Shown: piece by piece, positions 1 through 12,559 of the stretch
How positions within the stretch are numbered: position 1 is the first letter of the stretch
How the letters are laid out: the number at the start of each line of letters is the position of its first letter
NCBI GenBank assembly: GCA_026261815.1
Contig: JAMPIT010000682.1
Coordinates: 2,180,001-2,244,000, forward strand
From: Monarcha castaneiventris obscurior
Lineage: Eukaryota; Chordata; Aves; Passeriformes; Monarchidae
Direction of reading: 5' to 3'
DNA length: 64,000 nt
The notes under the pieces: generated by a model
What the model saw: the letters and a program-made list of their open reading frames with translations, nothing else
Databases searched by the model: none
What the model was told of the DNA's origin: nothing
Made by a program: the position numbers and the translations under genes

Positions 1-3000
1 TCGTAGCCGCAACATAACCTTGGTCTGCAACTTCACCAAAGAGTGAATGTGACTTTTCACTAAACTGATTTCACCTCTCTGTAAAAAAAAAAAGAAGAAA
101 AAAATAAAAGAACAAACCATCCTTACACATACACACACTTCACACACTTTAACTTTTTTTTCTACTATTGCCATTTTGGGGATGTTGGTTTTCTCCTGGG
201 CTTTAGACAAAACAAATTCAGCTCCCTGTAAAGCTCACTCAGTGTCTGGTGTGGGCTTTTGGGTGGTGAAAGGAAAAGAGAAGTCTGCTCTGAAAAGAAA
301 ACCCTGCTCTGTGAGCTCGGTCTGTGCTCAGGATTACTTCAGTCGATTTAGGAAGGCAGGTAGAGCTCTGTTATTTCTTGCTTGGACCTTTAAAATTTCT
401 CCTCTGCTCCTTGCCTCTGCTGGGAGCAATTTCACTGCAATTACTGAAACGAAGCCCCTGAATTCCACTCTGTAGCTATTCACATGACCCTCAGTGTTTT
501 GGACTTGATTTTTCTCCAGTTTTCTCCACAACAGGAAGAGTCGTGAGGAAATTTTCCTCAGTCAGTGGCTTCAGGTTTCTATTAAAAACTTTTGCTACTT
601 GTAACACTTCTCAAAACCTTTAAAAAACAAACCTAGCATTGGAATTATTCAATCAAATGGTATTAAAAGCACAGATTATGCTTTAGAAACCACTTACAAA
701 GAAGGTTTTTACAGATCAGTGAGGACGCTAGCGAGGAGGGGCCCCTGATATGAATGGAAACGTTTGTTTCAATCCTCATTTATCTTAAGGCCCGGGTGCT
801 TTCTGGACAGTGAAACATTCTTCTCCTCCCTGCACTTGGAAAAGTGAGGATCAAGTTGCGAGAGAGTGCCCTTGAATGCTCAAGTAAGGAATTTGCTAAG
901 TGGCCTCCTCAGCCAACACAGCTCCCATGTTAACGGTGGCTTCTTAATTCCCTCTGCCCTCAGCTGCAGGATTACCCATCCTTTCTTATCACAAGGCATC
1001 ACCGCCAGCTGAGCCCCCACGCTTGCATCCACCCACAAAACCATGACCACTTCTCACATTAAAAATGTTTGCCATTTCTCCACCATCCTGAAATTTTAAC
1101 CAAGCCTTGATAAGGATGTGGAAAAAAAAAAAAAAAAAAAAAACCACCACAGTTTTGTAAAGGTCCCAGTGTTCCTAATTTTTCCAGGGCTGCTCAGGGA
1201 TCTCTGTAACTGCATGTGTGCATGGGGCTGCTCCAGCCTGCCTGGATTCCACACACCCCTGCAATATAAACATTAATTAAATGGAATACTGAGTTACTAA
1301 TTGTCACTGGGGCTGCCAGTCACATTGATCTGGAATCCACCTCTATCTAAGGAGAGCGCAAGAAAACATTGGAATGTTTTGGTCTTCTTACAAAGAAGCA
1401 TTAGATGGGTTGAATCTATTTCAGCCTCATTAACATATTCAGTGCATATGTGGGGTCCCACTAAATCGGTTCCAAAATCAGCAGTGAAGCTCTTTGACAG
1501 AAGCAGAGCGCAGTCCTTGGTGAGGCAGTGGCCTCCACAACTGTATCAGAAACCAGATTTGCAGCCCTGTTCTCAAACCCAACTTCTGTTGATGGTTGTG
1601 GAATTTTGGCCAGTGCAAAGATCACAGTGTTTGTCCTGCAACTTGCACAGCTAGCTTGAAGCTTTTCTTCTTCCTGCCATCCAAATCTTCTTGGGATTAG
1701 TCGGGACTGATATTGATGTATGAACATCTTAAAAGGACTGTACATAGCTTCCAGGCTGAAGACTAAACATTGCTGCGTAAAACAGAATTTGGCAGTGATT
1801 CTATAGGATGAACCTAATCAGAGCAGACAGATTACAATACATGGTAAAGGCATGGAGTTGAAAAGAAAAAAGGACTTGCTCTGCAGTATTGCATAATACA
1901 TTCTGGAGAAACTAGAAAACCTTTCAGAGCAGCTGGGACAGAGGGAAATGAACCATTTGTTCCCAAGTGAAATAAACAAAAGAAGGAAATGCTCCAAAAT
2001 GTCTCCAAACTAGGAAAGGAATGGTGGTGAGAAAAGTGACCAGAGCCTGAACCAAGCTTTTCACATTGTCCAGTTCCTGACAGTAGCTGTGTTTCAAGTG
2101 CACAGGCACATATCTCCTCATCCCCTGGTCAGTCCTGGTGAGCCACAGACCTCTGCAAGGGAATGCAGCCTTTGGCAGACATCACTGGATGCCTGCAGTG
2201 TAGCCAACACAGCTGCTCTGTTTTTGAGTCCTGGTACATCATCTGACGAAGGAAAAAAAAAATCAAAGCAACCCCTTCTTGTTCCAAATCACCTGCACTG
2301 CTCTGGATGTGACCAAGAAAACTTTCCAGACACCTGAGATGAGTTTGGCAGAGCAAGGTAATTTTCGGTACAGAAACCCACACAACAGAGTTCAGACAGA
2401 GTGGAAAGACCTGCAACTCAGAAGGAGGACAGAACTCCATATGGCGTTGATTGTGAAATATCCAACACAGTCAGTCATCTCTTCCTTGCTTATGTCTTTT
2501 GTCACTAAAACGTCACTGTTGGATTTTCTTTGGTAGATGACAACAAATTCTACCAAGAAAGAGACCACTAAACTGACTCCTGGTACCTGCTTGACAAGAG
2601 TGTGAGTTCTTCACATCATCCCTCTCCTTTTAAGACTTGAAGTTAGGGACCGCTCTGACATTTTAATTCATGTAAGAAAACTGCTAACTTGAACTTGGTA
2701 ACCTGAAAGAAAGCCAGGCAACCATCTTGTCCAGGCTTGTTGCCTTCATAGAGCATCTCTCAATATTTTATATTTTTTGACTTAATGCCAGTGCTCCTTT
2801 CCCTTTTAAAACAGAACCAAAACAAGGTTCTTGTTTAAGTAATAGCAGTGTGAGTCAGTCTGCAACTCTAATCATGTCACCTTTCTGGGGAAATCTTACT
2901 GAAAACTTAGGAGATAAATTGTCCATTCTTTTATACAGCCTTGTATTCACAGCCAGTGAATTGAGGCAGATGGACAATTGTGGCAATTGACCCATGCATC

Positions 3001-3299
3001 CTGATTCTCATTTATTCAGTCCCCCTCTCAGTGCAGACTGGAAAAGCTCAGTTCTCAAGGTGAGCAGCTAAACCACTGGGCATGCCCTGAGGGACACGTC
3101 TGGAGCATTTGTGAGTGACTGCATGCAATAACATCACCTAATCTTTCTTGGAAATCAACTCAACTCAATCAGACCTTTCTCTTGCACACTTCTGATCAGC
3201 AGGCTGCTCCAGAACATCCTTCAAGTACTTAAGCATCTTCACCTAATTTCCAGAGGAAAAAGAAAATCTCTGCAGTGAGAATGTAACAATTTCTTCCTG
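1..3299. other. Non-coding AT-rich sequence without recognised gene
   Basis: No exon with convincing splice signals, no RNA gene and no clear mobile element is visible. Short open frames (up to 117 codons near 1,301-1,654) overlap one another on both strands and have no recognisable domain. An A-rich stretch lies near 82-120 and a pure A run at 1,122-1,143. Best read as intergenic or intronic DNA. Confidence 0.6.
1122..1143. repeat. Poly(A) run, 22 bp
   Basis: There are 22 consecutive A residues with no CR1 or other retrotransposon body directly upstream. It is therefore a simple mononucleotide repeat rather than the tail of an identifiable insertion. A processed-pseudogene tail was considered, but no gene-like sequence precedes it. 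Confidence 0.9.
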
Positions 3300-3470
3300 T
3301 CTTGGTTCTGTTCCTTATTAAAAAATTGTCTCTCCCAACTATCCCACTCATCCTGCTGTACTTATAATTCAGCAGTCGTGTTCCCTCTTTTGTGTCATCT
3401 TACTAGGATGAGCAGATTTAGTTTTTAATTTTCTGGATTTAAAATAAACTGCATGTCCAGATCAGTACGC
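3300..3470 (-). mobile_element. Probable ancient CR1/L3-type LINE remnant
   Basis: Read on the plus strand, the section around 3,355-3,430 follows the order of the reverse-complemented LINE 3' region. It has a word like 'tacttataattcagcag', then a decayed form of the 'tcatgtcccctcttagtctt' block, then 'aggatgagcagatttag'. The match is poor and no tail is visible. The copy would be much older than the other CR1 pieces here. This is recognition by eye only; it could be chance similarity. Confidence 0.35.
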
Positions 3471-5164
3471 AGGTGTCTATAGGTGTGTTCTCACTACTTA
3501 CTGGTTCTGCAAGACTAAACTACTGGGAGTGTATCTTCTCATGAGTCCTAAAGCACACATGAGGACTCTCTTTAGCCCTTGGTTATTCTGCAACAGTTTA
3601 CTGAACTGAGAATTGCACTTCACCTGTGCCTGTGCCAAGGTGAAGGAAGAAGGTAAACATGTTTCAGTGGCTGGGAAAATTAGACCCTTCTTGACCTTGA
3701 TTTTTCACTCTGAACGCAAGGACTGTTCTGCTTGCCTAAATTCCCATATTTTTCCTCTGTTCACAGGGAAATAGTGTGGCTCAGGCAGTTGAGAGAGGCA
3801 TTTGGAGGAGGAACAATCAGAAGAGGGTTTCATGTTGCAGCGGCTTCCTGAGTGAGAGAAGACAGGCATGGGAAATAATAACTCTGCTCCAATGTCAGGG
3901 CTGAGGAGATTTCTATTTCCAATTTAAATGTAATTTTAAGAGCTCTTTGTAGCAGTGAGGGTTCACTTCAAGAACCTGGAGGCTTAGTACACAAATTGTG
4001 TAGTCCACAGAAAGGTTCCCATCAATTTCAGGGTGACATGCCTTATGAATGTGTGCTCTTATGCTGCAATCAGGAATGAGGGAGCACTTTAAAAATGCTG
4101 GTGCTGTGCAATATTTATGGAGTTTTTTTGCTTCCTGCATCATTCAGTTCTTGCACTCTTCAGGCAATTCCAAGAACTGCTCACCTGTAGATTGTGATGC
4201 TTGGTTTTCTTCAGGGAGACCAAAAGAGAGGGATCTTAGGAGCATGGTAAGAAGGTAAAATCTGTGTTGTTGAGGTGTGACAGTCTTAGGTTGATTCCCA
4301 ATAAATAAAGAAAAAGTTGATGGTTGAACACTAAAATAACAGACTACCCACAAATGCAACGCACTGTGATTTGACATACTGTAATTCCTGTAGCCTTCAA
4401 AAGGTAAATATGTGCTCATCATACTTCCCCACACAATGTTTAGAAATCCTCACTGGTGTTTTTCACAGTGATTAATTATGTTGAATTATCAGATGGACTA
4501 AAAAGGAAAGGATTTTTATTCTAGAAGGACAACCCACTGGCCAAAAAGAAGGAGAAAATTAAACACTGTGCAGGCTTTTCAACTTTGAATATCAACAAAG
4601 TTCTTCTAAATAAATTCAGCAGTAGAAAAGAAAGACAGACAGTTCTGAGAAAATGCTCACTCTAACTTATGCTTGAAAGGTATCCAGTCTGGAAAGTGGA
4701 GAACCCTCCAGACCTAGAGGGGGCAAATTTGCAACACAAGTCATGTCCTAGTTTTGCCCATGTACAGCAGCATTCACTTGATTTCCCTAAAATATCAAGT
4801 AGCTGAAGAAACATTCACAGCACATCCTTCCAAACTGCTTAAAGCAGGATTTCTGAAATCTAGTAGATATGAAATCTAAAAGTAGATACGGTGTTCCTTC
4901 ACTCTATCAATGCTCTGGGCTGCAACCAGCAAATATTAAGAAAACATGTACAAATAGGAAATGCCATCTTTGTTTTCACTCTTGGCATCAGAGCAGCAAA
5001 ATCCAGATATGTGGAAGCAGATTGTGAGACTGTGTTTCAATGTCTCTCCAGCTGTATGAAAACCCTGGTTTGCTCAAAGAGCCACCCAAGGGGATAACTC
5101 ACTTTTTTCTTCAAACATTTTTCTGTGTTTTTATTACTAAAGGGGAAGTGCTGCAGGACTTATT
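3471..5164. other. Non-coding sequence, nothing recognised
   Basis: AT-rich sequence without an identifiable exon or repeat. Short overlapping open frames on both strands around 3,913-4,434 have no known motif and no splice context. Confidence 0.55.
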
Positions 5165-5470
5165 TAGGGAGTGATAGTGGATGACAGATTAAATATGAGC
5201 TCACAGTGAGAGACTGTAGCACAAAGAGGCAAATACCATACTGGGATGTGGAGCAGAATTACTTGCAGAGAGGTAATAATTCCTCCATACATAGCCCTGG
5301 TGAGGCCCCTCTTGGAAAACTGTGATCAGTTTTGGGCAACTCAATATAAAAAGGAAGTCAATAAAATAGAGTGACTACAATGAACAGTGATAAAGATAAG
5401 AGGGTTTGAAGGTATGATGTATGAGCAAGGGAACCCAACTTACTAAACACAGCTGAAAGTTGGAGGAAAG
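5165..5470 (+). mobile_element. Old CR1 LINE fragment (3' region)
   Basis: The segment follows the CR1 ORF2-end/3' region in sense orientation. It includes 'tgataatgga'-like words, the 'ctggtgaggcccctcttggaa' block followed by 'actgtgatcagttttgggc', and then the section that in CR1 reads 'gagagagtccaa...gggcaatgaa'. Both ends are truncated, the 3' terminal repeat is missing, and divergence is high. That makes it older than the copies at 9 kb and 55-60 kb. It has no coding capacity. Confidence 0.75.
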
Positions 5471-5668
5471 GAAAGGGCAATGGGAGTAGGGACATGACAA
5501 TGCCAAAGTATTCATAGGTGGGTGGAAAACCTGACTGTAGCTGTAGATGTATTTCAGAGATAGTGAGCAAAAAAAGTCATTTTTCATGGAAAATTTTAAA
5601 ATAGATTTTAACAATTCCCTTGCTCCTCCTCATCTTATAGACATATATAAAAGGAACATTTTGGACAT

Positions 5669-5790
5669 AAAAAAAAAAAAAAAAATTCTTTCACAGAAAA
5701 AAAAGAAAACAAATCAGAATGCACATCTCCAAGAACACACACACATTCTCACACACTCACAATATTTTGTCCCCAGATAAAAAAAAAAAC
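5669..5790. repeat. A-rich and CA-rich low-complexity tract
   Basis: A 17-bp A run at 5,669-5,685 is followed by A-rich sequence, then by a CA/CT-rich part (about 5,735-5,762) and another A run near 5,780-5,790. It explains the lysine-rich open frame read across it, which is not a gene. Confidence 0.8.
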
Positions 5791-8700
5791 CTTCATGGAG
5801 CATTACTAGGCAGCTCTAATCAAAGGCTGATGTTCAAACTTCATTCTGTTCTTAAAGATTAGATTTTCCTGGGTAACTTTATCACGCTCTCATGAGCCCA
5901 CTGCTCATGTAACCACTCTCCTGTCAGCAGCCTGGTGTCCATCATCACGAAAGGGCAGCACTGTGCTTGAGATGGCTTCCTTCTGGACAGGCTGGATGAT
6001 CTCCATCTGGACCGGTGGTCAGGAAGAGCAGCTGGCACTGCTCTGAAATAAGAAGAGCTCTTAGATTTCAACCTGCTGAAGCCCAGTATCAGCTTGGTAT
6101 CTCCAAGCACTCAGACTAATGTAATTAACAACAAGGTGGTTGAGCCAGGCTGGGGGTGGAGGTAGCAAGTGGAGCTGGAGTACAGGAGCACTGTCAAAGT
6201 CAGCACTGCATAATTCAGACAAAGGTGGTTTGGAGCTGGGGAGTACAAAAAATATTCTTTTGCACTGTTCATTCCCACTCATAGCTTTGCATTGGCTCAG
6301 CTGCACACCTACAATTAATATATGGAGCTGTCTTCTGGAGACAGTCTGTTTTATGATGTTGTTCGCATAATCCTTCCACCAGCTTGCCTGTTTCCTGGCA
6401 GTTTGTGAGTTTCCTTCAACATCCTAAAAAACTTTACTGGGACAAGAAAAAAAACCGAAAAAACAAAGATGCTAGAACCAACAAATTTTTTAACCAATTT
6501 CGTCTTTTCTCTCTCCCTCCATTACTTTTTCCAGGACAACTAAAACAGAGCTGGAGCCTCCCACTTCGACTCAACAATATCATTCTCTTTCCAACTATTC
6601 TTCTTTAGACATGCAGTGTGTTCTGCTTATAAATCTTCCACAAAAAGTGGTGTTTGCTTTTCAAACCTTCAACTCCAAACACCATTCAGCTTTTGAATTT
6701 ATTAGATTGCATTTATTTTCACTGCATATTCTTCTAAGTTATCCTGGCCATCTTTCCAGTCCTTCTTCACTCTTTGTTGCTCATGAAAGCATATTTTTTT
6801 GTAGTTGTTAAACAGATCCTCATTTCTAAAGCAAGTAATCTTCTCACTTTCTTCCCTGCTTTCTTACCTGACCCTTATAGTAGAAGTTGGGTTCAAACCT
6901 TGTTGCTTCTTTTCTTTTTTTTTTTTTATCAGAGTGGGAAAAATGGCAAAAGTTATACACTGCCCATCTCTTTTAAATTAACTGTTTGGTGCTGGCCAAG
7001 TCAATAGGATGCATTCCCTGTAGGATGAGATGTGATTAACCAGGGGCCTGACACGGAGAAGCTGGGAGCCCTGGAGCCAAACCCTGCACTCTCCCAGCAC
7101 TCCGAGCCCTGTGCCAACATCCCAGAGTCAGCTGTCAGCTCAATCCCAGCTCTCTTCCACAGGGGATGCTCAGCACTTTGAGAACTGTAGGCACCTGACC
7201 ACCGCTGGGAGAAATTGAGCAATGGCTTCACAGCGGGATGAGACCCAGAGTGTTCCCTGTGAAATTACATACTTTTAAGCTGGAAAAAATATATAATTTT
7301 GAGGTGAATGCTTTTTCTGGTTTTTTGGGTTGTTTTTTCCCCCTCTGCAATAGTTAGTGTTGTTTTTATTTATCCTAAAGGAGCAAGGATGCAGGGAAAT
7401 GTTGCCACCCATAAGTGCTGTGGAAGGAAACTGCAGCAGGTTCTTTTGCAGGATGGAAGCTCTGTTGAGGATCCCTATTGTCTCCATGGGGAGTCTTACT
7501 TGTCTTTACAATGGTGTCTGATAGAAAGGGGAGCTGCCAATCCTGTCTCAAAAGGACACAGCCAAAGCAGAGCTTTTGTCTGCATCCACATCAGCTGGGG
7601 ATCACTGAAACACTTCCCTTTGCACCTACACAGAAAAAAAATATCAGTGCTCTTACCAAGGTTCTAGGCCTGTAAAAAGACATATCCCAGAGACATTTGA
7701 GTCTCCATCCTGGACTTTGAGCCTAATTGTGATTTCTTCTAAAGTGTTCTCTATCAAAACTTATTATTCTCATTCAGACACCTATTTCTGAATGTGTTGA
7801 GATCCAGCAAATCACATCTGGTTTGGGTCCATATTTGTTTCCTGCTGAATGAAGCCTCACTTGCATTAAAATTTTTTCATTCACCCACTGCAATTCCATA
7901 AAGGCTGAATTTGGTTAAAAAAGAAGCTAGAGATAGGTGCAAGTCTAATGGGAATTCAGCTGAGAATCTCCACCTCAGCTAAAGCTGGATGCAAACCATA
8001 TGAAAAGCCACAATAAATAATTTAGATATTGTCAAGCGATGATTGCACTATTTGATAAAGGAGTATTTCCCTCTTTTGAACCCCAAAAGGTAATCAGCTA
8101 CTAAAATTACTAAGAGAGGTTCTCATTTCAAAAAACTTCCACATTGATTTTCTTCCAACAGAACAAGCAATAAAAAAATTAAATCCTGCAATACTGTCAA
8201 CACCGACTCTGGCAATGCAGAAGTCAAGAAAATAACTAACATTCCCCCATTAGTTTGGTTGCAAAGTTAAAACTCATGCACTGAGATTTTAGTAAATTTC
8301 TCAGTTTGGTTTGCGTATTTAGTTCAGGCACACACTGAACGTGGAGGCTCAGAAGGTGGAGGCTCAGAACTGATATTACATGATTGGCTGGAAGTCCAAC
8401 ACTGGTGCTAAGGTTGTGTTCAGGAGCCTGCCTAATACAGACTGATTCCAACATCCTTTCAGATATTACAAACTTCTATGACACCCAGAATTACAACTTG
8501 GTTGAAAACACCCCAAGTCAGATGTTCTGAGAATCCCATTTAGGCATTAAAAAATACTCTGTCTGAGGAAAAAAAAATAAACCTCTCTCCCCAGTAACCA
8601 CAGTAATGACCTCGACAGAAACATGTGCAGTGGGCACAGAACATTTTGAAGGCACAGGCCCATTAGCATTCTGGTCAGGACTGAGTTTATTAGGCATCTC

Positions 8701-9005
8701 TCCAGGCTGGGTAGCACTATGGAGGCTGTGTGCCTCAGGGGATGTCAGCATAATGAGGTGCCCTGGCAGTGCAGGGGATGTGCACCTGCTCCTTGGGGCC
8801 ACGTGATGGGCAGATGCAGGAGCAGCAGCGCCAGAGCTGCCCATTTCCCATCCTCCAGCAGAGGCAACACCCACAGGGTGGACAAGGGGTGCACAGCCTG
8901 CTTTAACTCACCTGTGGGCATGGATAATAAATGACATTTTTTTCTCCTTTCTCCTTTGGTACCCAGTTTCAAGGAATTGGCCAGACACAAGTGTGAGCTT
9001 GCAGA
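5791..9005. other. Non-coding sequence, no gene recognised
   Basis: Mostly AT-rich. A more GC-rich patch at about 7,010-7,235 resembles no repeat I can name. The section near 8,000-8,260 is AT-rich and free of recognisable repeats, with TAAT-type words. A short tandem duplication lies at 8,341-8,370. Short open frames overlap in several phases and show no protein family. Confidence 0.5.
8341..8370. repeat. 15-bp tandem duplication
   Basis: The 15-base unit gtggaggctcagaag occurs twice in direct succession; the second copy differs only at its last base. It is a typical small replication-slippage duplication. Confidence 0.85.
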
Positions 9006-9490
9006 TCATAGAATCATAGAATGGCTTGGGTTGGAGGGGACCTTAAAGATCACCCACTTCCAGCCTCTCTGCCACTCATCTGACCAGGCTGCTCAAAGCC
9101 CTGTCCAGCCTGGCCTTGAACACGTCTAGGGATGAGACATTCACAACCTCTGCCAGGGCCTCACCACTGTCACAGTGAAGAACGTCTTCCTAACATCCCA
9201 CCCAAACCTGCCCTTTTCACTTTAAAACCACTGTCCCTTCTCTGTCACTGTCTGTTGGTATAAACAGTCCCTTTGCCTCCTTTTTCTAAGTCCCCTTCAG
9301 GCACTGGAAGGCCACGATGAGGTCTCCTCAGAGCCTTCACTTCTCCAGGTTGAACAACCCCAGCTGTCTCAGCCTGTTGTCACAAGAGAGGAGCTCCAGC
9401 TCTCTGAGCATCTTTGTGGCCCCCTGAGCACCCTCTCCCACAGCTCCACCTCTTTCTTTTGCTGAGGACCCCAGACCTGGACAGGCAATG
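9006..9490 (-). mobile_element. CR1 LINE, 5'-truncated, 3' region
   Basis: The plus strand begins with two copies of the inverted CR1 terminal word (catagaat) and continues with 'ggcttgggttggaggggacc'. It then gives the antisense CR1 3' untranslated and ORF2-end blocks in normal order: 'ctgtccagcctggccttgaa', the 'gatgaggtctcctcagagcc' block, and 'gacctggaca' near the truncated 5' end. Orientation is therefore minus, with the 3' end at 9,006. It is fairly well preserved and one of the younger copies here. It has no coding capacity, because only the last few hundred bases of the element are present. Confidence 0.95.
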
Positions 9491-9788
9491 GCTGCAAGGG
9501 GTCCCTACAACCTTCACAAGGGACATAACCATTCTAGCATAGGGTTACCAGCCATCAGCTGGGTGAAGCCTGGCACCACTTCTAATTTTATCTCGAGAAG
9601 TCCCCAGCAGACTGGCTGAGGGGAGCTAAAGAAGGAAAGGAAGTGTCAGCTGTAGCCACCATAAAGCAAAAGCATTTGTTCCAGGAATACCTCCATAAAG
9701 ACCACAACAACAAATGATGGATGTTCCAGGAGAAAAAGTTCACCGTGTCCTGGAACTATTTATACTCTTTGATACAAAATAAAATCTG

Positions 9789-9870
9789 GTGAGGCCCTGG
9801 CACAGGTTGCCCAGAGAAGCTGTGGATGGATCCCTGGAAGTGTCCAAGGCCAGGCTGGATGGGGCTTTCA
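9789..9870 (+). mobile_element. Short CR1 fragment, sense orientation
   Basis: It contains the diagnostic CR1 words 'ggttgcccagagaagctgtgg', then 'tccctggaagtgtccaaggc' and 'caggctggatggggct', all in sense order. It stops before the 3' terminal repeat. It lies 300 bp from the opposite-strand copy at 9,006-9,490, so it is a separate insertion or a rearranged piece. Confidence 0.9.
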
Positions 9871-10231
9871 GCAGAAACTCTGTGGAAAAGGAGCAAAGAC
9901 AATTCAGGTACTCTGTACTCTAATGCCATGACCCAAACCAAAGACCTTTCATATTCCCTCTATAGATACTGATAAAACATCGAGTTATTTGTAGTTCGTA
10001 TAAGGACTTCAATATATTTGGGGAAGTCTTCATTGCCCTTAGTTTTTCTATGTGTTATTACTCAAGCTCCAGGTAGAATTTTTTTTTTCCTTTTTTTTTT
10101 TGGGGGGGGGGGAGTGTGCATTAGCACAGATTTGAAGGAAACATGTAGGTGGGGAGCATAATACTTCCAATTGAAACGCACTAGCAAGCACAGACTACGG
10201 TAGTTTAGAGATTAAAAATAGGATCATTTGG
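9871..10231. other. Non-coding sequence with T/G homopolymer pair
   Basis: Repeat-free AT-rich sequence, apart from the T tract and adjoining 11-base G run at 10,079-10,112. No gene is seen. Confidence 0.6.
10079..10113. repeat. Poly(T) followed by poly(G) run
   Basis: Two T runs separated by CC are followed directly by 11 G residues (10,102-10,112). Such junctions are prone to length errors in sequencing, so the exact lengths may not be reliable. Confidence 0.85.
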
Positions 10232-10447
10232 ATGTGTGGATTTGAATATGATTTATGGATCACTTCCAGAGACATTATTGTTGCTTATCATTCAGATGGC
10301 TGTGAAAGTGAAGACTATGTGGGAAATCATGCAAGAGATACATTGCCTGCAGAATGGGGAAAAACATTAAATCTTGGAGTTGCTGATGCAGCAATTAATA
10401 TTGCAACCTTCACTGCCTTCAATGCATGGAAGAAAAGGGTAAGATAG
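10232..10447 (+). other. Repeat-free open segment: candidate exon or conserved element
   Basis: A frame stays open from the codon after a TGA at about 10,172 to the TAG at 10,445. The inner part has an acceptor-like 'cacttccag' ending at 10,269 and a good donor 'gg|gtaaga' at 10,439, giving a possible 169-base exon (10,270-10,438). The translation (start MCGFEYDLWITSRDI, end FTAFNAWKKR) is not repetitive, but I recognise no domain, signal peptide or membrane segment. It contains a near-perfect inverted repeat 'ttgctgatgcagcaa' at 10,380-10,394, close to a Maf/AP-1-type site. The non-coding alternative, an enhancer-like conserved element, is at least as likely. Confidence 0.25.
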
Positions 10448-12116
10448 CCTAGATGTCTGCTTCCCATACATAACTGATCTCAAGACTTAAAGGCAGAGAC
10501 AGGCTTAAACATTACACATTAAAGCCCCTTTCCCATTTGCCTTGGAGGAAATGCTTAAAATAGGAGTCACTGGTGAATCTGGAATTTGTACTCAGGACTC
10601 CTGGGCTGCTCCAGCTGTAACCTACAGGTCTAAAATAGTCCAAAATATCAGGCCAACCACATCTTCAGCAGGGATGGGTGGGAGGTGAGGAGGTGTGCTC
10701 TAGGATACTCGGTGTCTAAAGATCTCAACTAGAGCAATAATTACAGAGGATCACAACTTTCCATAGCTGAAATTCAGAGACAACACTTTAGACATCTACA
10801 TGATATTTTTTTAGTGATTTTTTTTTTTGTCTCATGTTGGCTTGGTCCAGAGCAGACTGCAAGTGCCAAACAGAAGGAAACACTGGCACACCACTTAAAT
10901 ACCTGGTTCTCCTTAGTTTGCTTAAAACAGTGGGATAACTCCACTGGTTTCAGCCAAGCTCACCCTGATTTACAACAGCACAAGTGAGATTAGGATCATG
11001 TTTTTCATGTTTTGTGTCCATCACTGTGAGGACAAAAAACTCCTCTTTATCTGACCAAGCTGCCTGAAACAAGACCTTTAATTTGGCATACTCTTTCTAG
11101 CAGAAAATAATGAAAGATGTAGTAAAGCACATTTATTCCTCAAAGCAGCATACAGAGACAAGTAGTTTTTAAGCACACCTGCAAATAGCTGTCAGAACAA
11201 AATCTCAGGAGCATTGGACCAGCACCCCAGTATCTTTACCTTCTTACTGGATTCTGTTTTGCTGAGAAAATTATGGCTCCTTAGCCAACACTCACGGTTA
11301 CTCTTAAAAGCATTTCTTTTTCACACATGAAACTATAAAGTTCAAATGAGACTTTTTTGACCTCACACATTTGTTATTTGTGAGATGGTTAATAAAAGTA
11401 ATTATCAGTAGTTTCTGACAAGTGGAGTGAACGTCTGAACTCTTTGATGTGCAGAGAAAAATTGTGCGTGTTCATCAAGAAACTTTATTTCTTTGGAGAA
11501 TTGTCCCAATGGCTGCAAAGTTAATAAGTCATTTCCAAAACTGAAGAAGTGTAGGCCCCTGAGAGAGGGAAATAGACTTTGCTCAAAAACATCAACTATA
11601 TCTGCCTCATAACCAGCTGTGAAGGTCAGAAATTACTTAAGGAATGTATGTTTGCAAACTTTTAATTAAAGGAGCTGAAGGCCAGTGCTAAGAAGGCAAT
11701 CTAAGAATGAAATAAGCTTAATTTACGCTCACTGTAGATTTCCACTGGTGTCATATATTTGGGAGACTGGAGTCTGCATGATGGGAGTGACAAGGTGAAT
11801 TTTAACCAGAATTATGGTCATGCAATCAATAGTGTGGATATCAGCACTGACCCAAATGTTGTCTTCTGAGCTCCCTCTTCCAGCAAGATCAGGTTTAGCA
11901 ACAATTTTTCAGTGTGATCAGGCTCAGGGTGGTCACCCCCTTGCCCAGAGAAGTACAGTCAACCTGATGCCAACTAAAACAAAAAAAATTTACCTCTCTC
12001 AGCAGAATGCCTAAGAGTTTTATTTGAATTAGGGCTGAAATGCTTGGCCAACAGGTAGCAAAGGGCTGTACACCCAGCACAGAGGACGTGAGACCATCCG
12101 GAAGTCTTCCCTCCTT
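10448..12116. other. Non-coding sequence, nothing recognised
   Basis: Unique-looking sequence without splice-framed open segments or identifiable repeats. A T-rich run lies near 10,808-10,830. Confidence 0.55.
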
Positions 12117-12215
12117 CCCCACTCCAAAAAACAACAACAAAAAAAGAAAAAAGAAAAAAAGAAGAGGGGAAAAAAGAAAAAGGAGAGGAAATAAAAGAAA
12201 AAAAAATACAGTACG
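12117..12215. repeat. Purine-rich (A/G) low-complexity tract
   Basis: Almost all A and G for about 90 bases, with AAAAAG/GAGGAAA-type words. It creates a lysine/arginine-rich open frame that is an artefact. Confidence 0.85.
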
Positions 12216-12460
12216 GAAAGTCCTAGTTAGTTCAATTAATTATCCACTGGCCATTTACTTAAGGGACTCGTTACAAATATATCCTCATCACAATGACAGG
12301 AAATCCATCTGAAAAGTCTGCAAAAAGGCTATTAATGAAGAGAGTTTCTAATGCCTACAAGCTGAAATACCTTTTCACTCCTTTCGCCAGTAGTTCCTGT
12401 GGGTCATTTCTGGGGTCAGCAGTGGTGTGCAGAGTAAAGACTCTGCCAGTGCTGGAGAAG

Positions 12461-12490
12461 GAAAAAAAAAAAAAAGGAAGAAAAAAAAAA
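12461..12490. repeat. Poly(A) tract interrupted by GG/G
   Basis: Two A runs are separated by 'ggaag'. Simple repeat; no insertion body is seen upstream. Confidence 0.85.
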
Positions 12491-12559
12491 GTACTTCAGT
12501 ATTGTCAATCTTTTATCCTTGAACGATACACTAGAGGCTGACATTTAATACCCTAAGGA

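Noticed and set aside
12040..12541. Lysine-rich open frames
   Set aside because: Produced by A/G-rich low-complexity sequence.
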